From Neptunomonas concharum (GTDB lineage: Bacteria; Pseudomonadota; Gammaproteobacteria; Pseudomonadales; Balneatricaceae), in contig NZ_CP043869.1 of assembly GCF_008630635.1 (NCBI RefSeq), forward strand, positions 1,798,001 to 1,862,000: a stretch of DNA of 64,000 nt, written 5' to 3'. Positions within the stretch are counted from its first letter, which is position 1, and each line of letters starts with the position of its first letter. This document shows, piece by piece, positions 62,402 to 64,000 of this stretch. A program made the position numbers and the translations under genes. The notes under the pieces were generated by a model. It saw only the letters and a program-made list of their open reading frames with translations, was not told the origin of the DNA and made no database searches.

Positions 62402-64000
62402 TTACGATTGCGCGGCAAGCTCTCTTGCTTTATGTAACTTTTTATAGCTATCAATCAAGCGCAAATGACGATCCAAACCTTCCAGCTTCATACTGGTTTG
62501 TGAAAGACCATAAAAGCGAACCTGCCCAGACACTGAGCCCACCACATGCTTCATGGTTTCAACACCAAACATGCGCTGCAAATTCGGGAGGTAATCTTCC
62601 AATGCTAACTCATCATCCAAAGTGATCTCTAAGACTGCATTGACAGCGCTGTAGAATAAACCACGTTCAACAGTGTTATCATTATATTGTAGGAAGTTTT
62701 CAACCAACTCCAGCGCCTCGTCGTACTGCTGCAAAGCCAGATAGATAAGGAGCTTAAGTTCTAGAATCGTTAGCTGTCCCCATACGGTGTTCTCATCAAA
62801 CTCGATACCAATTAGTGTCTTGATATCCGTATAGTTATCCAACTGGCTTTCTTCAAGGCGTTCGGCCAAGTCTGCCAGCGCCTCATCATCCAATGAGTGA
62901 ATATTGAGAATATCCTCTCGGTAATCCAGCGCTTTATTAGTGTTATCCCAGATAAGATCATCAACAGGGTACACTTCTGAATACCCCGGCACCAGAATTC
63001 GACAGGCAGTTGCACCAAGATCGGTATACACCGCCATATAAACTTCTTTATCCAACGCTTCAAGAATACCCATTAAATAAGCGGCTTCCTCTTCGTTGGT
63101 GCCAGTGAAGTCCCATTCACAGAATGCATAATCATGCTTATCACTAAAGAAGCGCCAAGATACTACGCCCGTAGAATCAATAAAGTGCTCTACAAAGTTG
63201 TTTGGCTCAGTTACCGCAAGGCTGTTAAAGGTCGGCTGCGGCAGGTCATTTAGGCCTTCAAAGCTACGCCCTTGCAGTAACTCGGTAAGGCTGCGCTCCA
63301 ATGCCACCTCAAAACTAGGATGCGCACCAAACGAAGCAAACACACCGCCTGTTCTCGGATTCATCAATGTAACGCACATCACTGGAAATTGACCACCCAA
63401 TGAAGCATCTTTCACCAGTACGGGAAAACCGTTCGCTTCTAAGCTTTTAATACCATCAAGAATACTGGGGTATTTCTCTAGAACGGCTAAAGGTACGTCT
63501 GGTAGTGCAATCTCCTCTTCGAGAATTTGCTTTTTAACAGCGCGCTCGAAAATTTCTGATAAGCACTGTACTTGCGCTTCGCAAAGGGTATTGCCTGCAC
63601 TCATGCCATTACTTAAAAATAAGTTTTCAATGAGATTAGATGGGAAATACACCACCTCATCATCTGACTGGCGTACAAACGGCAGTGAACAAATCCCCCG
63701 ATCAGCTCTACCGGAGTTAGTATCAATCAAATTGGAGCCGAAAAGCTCACCATCGGGATTATAAATCGACAGACAATATTCATCTAAAATCCCTTCTGGG
63801 AGCTCATCTTCCGGACCGGGCTGAAACCACTTTTCGTTGGGATAATGAACAAACTCGCTGTTAGCAATCTCTTCACCAAAATACTGATCATTGTAGAAAA
63901 AGTTACAGTTCAAGCGCTCAATAAACTCACCCAGCGCCGAGCATAAGGCACTCTCTTTAGTCGCCCCTTTACCGTTAGTAAAGCACATCGGCGACGCCGC
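62402..64000 (-). CDS. ycaO: YcaO protein (3' portion; 5' end outside window)
   Basis: YcaO-domain protein; in E. coli YcaO aids RimO-dependent beta-methylthiolation of ribosomal protein S12. The C-terminal 533 codons are present. CFTNGKGATKESALCSALGEFIERLNCNFF matches the ATP-binding core of E. coli YcaO (quoted in parts: FTNGKGATKESAL); DTNSGRADRGICSLPFVRQSD and SNGMSAGNTLCEAQVQCLSEIFERA follow, then a TPR-like C-terminal region. The frame stays open to 64000 with no plausible family start, so the gene continues past the edge. Confidence 0.93.
   Translation of the reverse strand, partial: AASPMCFTNGKGATKESALCSALGEFIERLNCNFFYNDQYFGEEIANSEFVHYPNEKWFQPGPEDELPEGILDEYCLSIYNPDGELFGSNLIDTNSGRADRGICSLPFVRQSDDEVVYFPSNLIENLFLSNGMSAGNTLCEAQVQCLSEIFERAVKKQILEEEIALPDVPLAVLEKYPSILDGIKSLEANGFPVLVKDASLGGQFPVMCVTLMNPRTGGVFASFGAHPSFEVALERSLTELLQGRSFEGLNDLPQPTFNSLAVTEPNNFVEHFIDSTGVVSWRFFSDKHDYAFCEWDFTGTNEEEAAYLMGILEALDKEVYMAVYTDLGATACRILVPGYSEVYPVDDLIWDNTNKALDYREDILNIHSLDDEALADLAERLEESQLDNYTDIKTLIGIEFDENTVWGQLTILELKLLIYLALQQYDEALELVENFLQYNDNTVERGLFYSAVNAVLEITLDDELALEDYLPNLQRMFGVETMKHVVGSVSGQVRFYGLSQTSMKLEGLDRHLRLIDSYKKLHKARELAAQS

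Noticed and set aside
1-64000. CRISPR arrays, tRNA or rRNA genes, prophage or intact transposons
   Set aside because: None recognised on reading both strands; no regularly spaced repeats, no cloverleaf-like conserved tRNA blocks, no transposase with paired ends.

Overview
The window is chromosomal DNA of moderate G+C from an aerobic, probably marine gammaproteobacterium. It resembles Oceanospirillales relatives such as Neptunomonas, Amphritea or Marinobacterium. That placement is an inference from gene content: an IbpA-type Hsp20, FabV, a PHA phasin, a delta-class carbonic anhydrase, a BtuM-containing B12 operon, YcaO, and many acyl-CoA ligases. No rRNA, tRNA, CRISPR array, intact insertion sequence or prophage was seen.

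Layout. 1-0.5 kb: small heat-shock protein. 0.5-7.7 kb: minus-strand envelope-stress block (OmpR-type regulator, RstB-like kinase, MipA/OmpV protein, membrane-fusion protein, RND pump). 7.8-10.5 kb: PHP-glycosyltransferase fusion. 10.6-14.2 kb: loosely packed A+T-rich accessory stretch with a HEPN-motif orphan, a delta carbonic anhydrase and an exported HELAH metallopeptidase. 14.3-15.4 kb: divergent TetR/DUF2867 pair with a visible promoter-operator. 15.4-26.4 kb: eleven-gene minus-strand cobalamin operon (btuB-btuM-cobO-cbiA-cbiB-cobD-cbiP-cobU-cobT-cobC-cobS) behind a B12 riboswitch. 26.6-28.2 kb: fatty acyl-CoA ligase. 28.5-33.8 kb: second accessory stretch with a chemoreceptor lacking its first membrane helix, unknown membrane proteins and a decayed acyl-CoA ligase fragment. 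33.8-46.5 kb: DMT exporter, PreP-like M16 protease, phasin with a well-formed promoter and two operator-like repeats, UbiH-family hydroxylase, Tat-exported SQR-type flavoprotein, LEA14-like lipoprotein, LysR/YgiD pair, YgiQ and a META-domain lipoprotein. 46.7-61 kb: lipid and acyl-CoA metabolism: FabV, acyl-CoA dehydrogenase, MaoC hydratase, a GGDEF/degenerate-EAL protein, an acyl-CoA synthetase facing a FixL/FixJ-like two-component system, and a five-gene operon (CoA transferase, acyl-CoA ligase, two PaaI thioesterases, alpha/beta hydrolase). 61.2-64 kb: DUF523 protein, small exported protein, and the 3' part of ycaO running off the window.

How it fits together. The B12 operon joins outer-membrane uptake (BtuB), a candidate inner-membrane transporter (BtuM) and late corrinoid synthesis, so one riboswitch would shut off import and assembly together. 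FabV, the dehydrogenase, the MaoC hydratase, the phasin and four acyl-CoA ligases point to a fatty-acid and PHA-storing lifestyle. The two-component system at 5.5-7.7 kb probably controls the OmpV protein and RND pump beside it.

The observations most worth checking are the phasin promoter flanked by two TGC-N3-GCA inverted repeats, the TetR operator inside a promoter spacer, the hairpin that buries a Shine-Dalgarno site at 30.19 kb, the HEPN-like orphan, the PHP-GT4 fusion, the MCP without TM1, and the ligase remnant at 33.6 kb.
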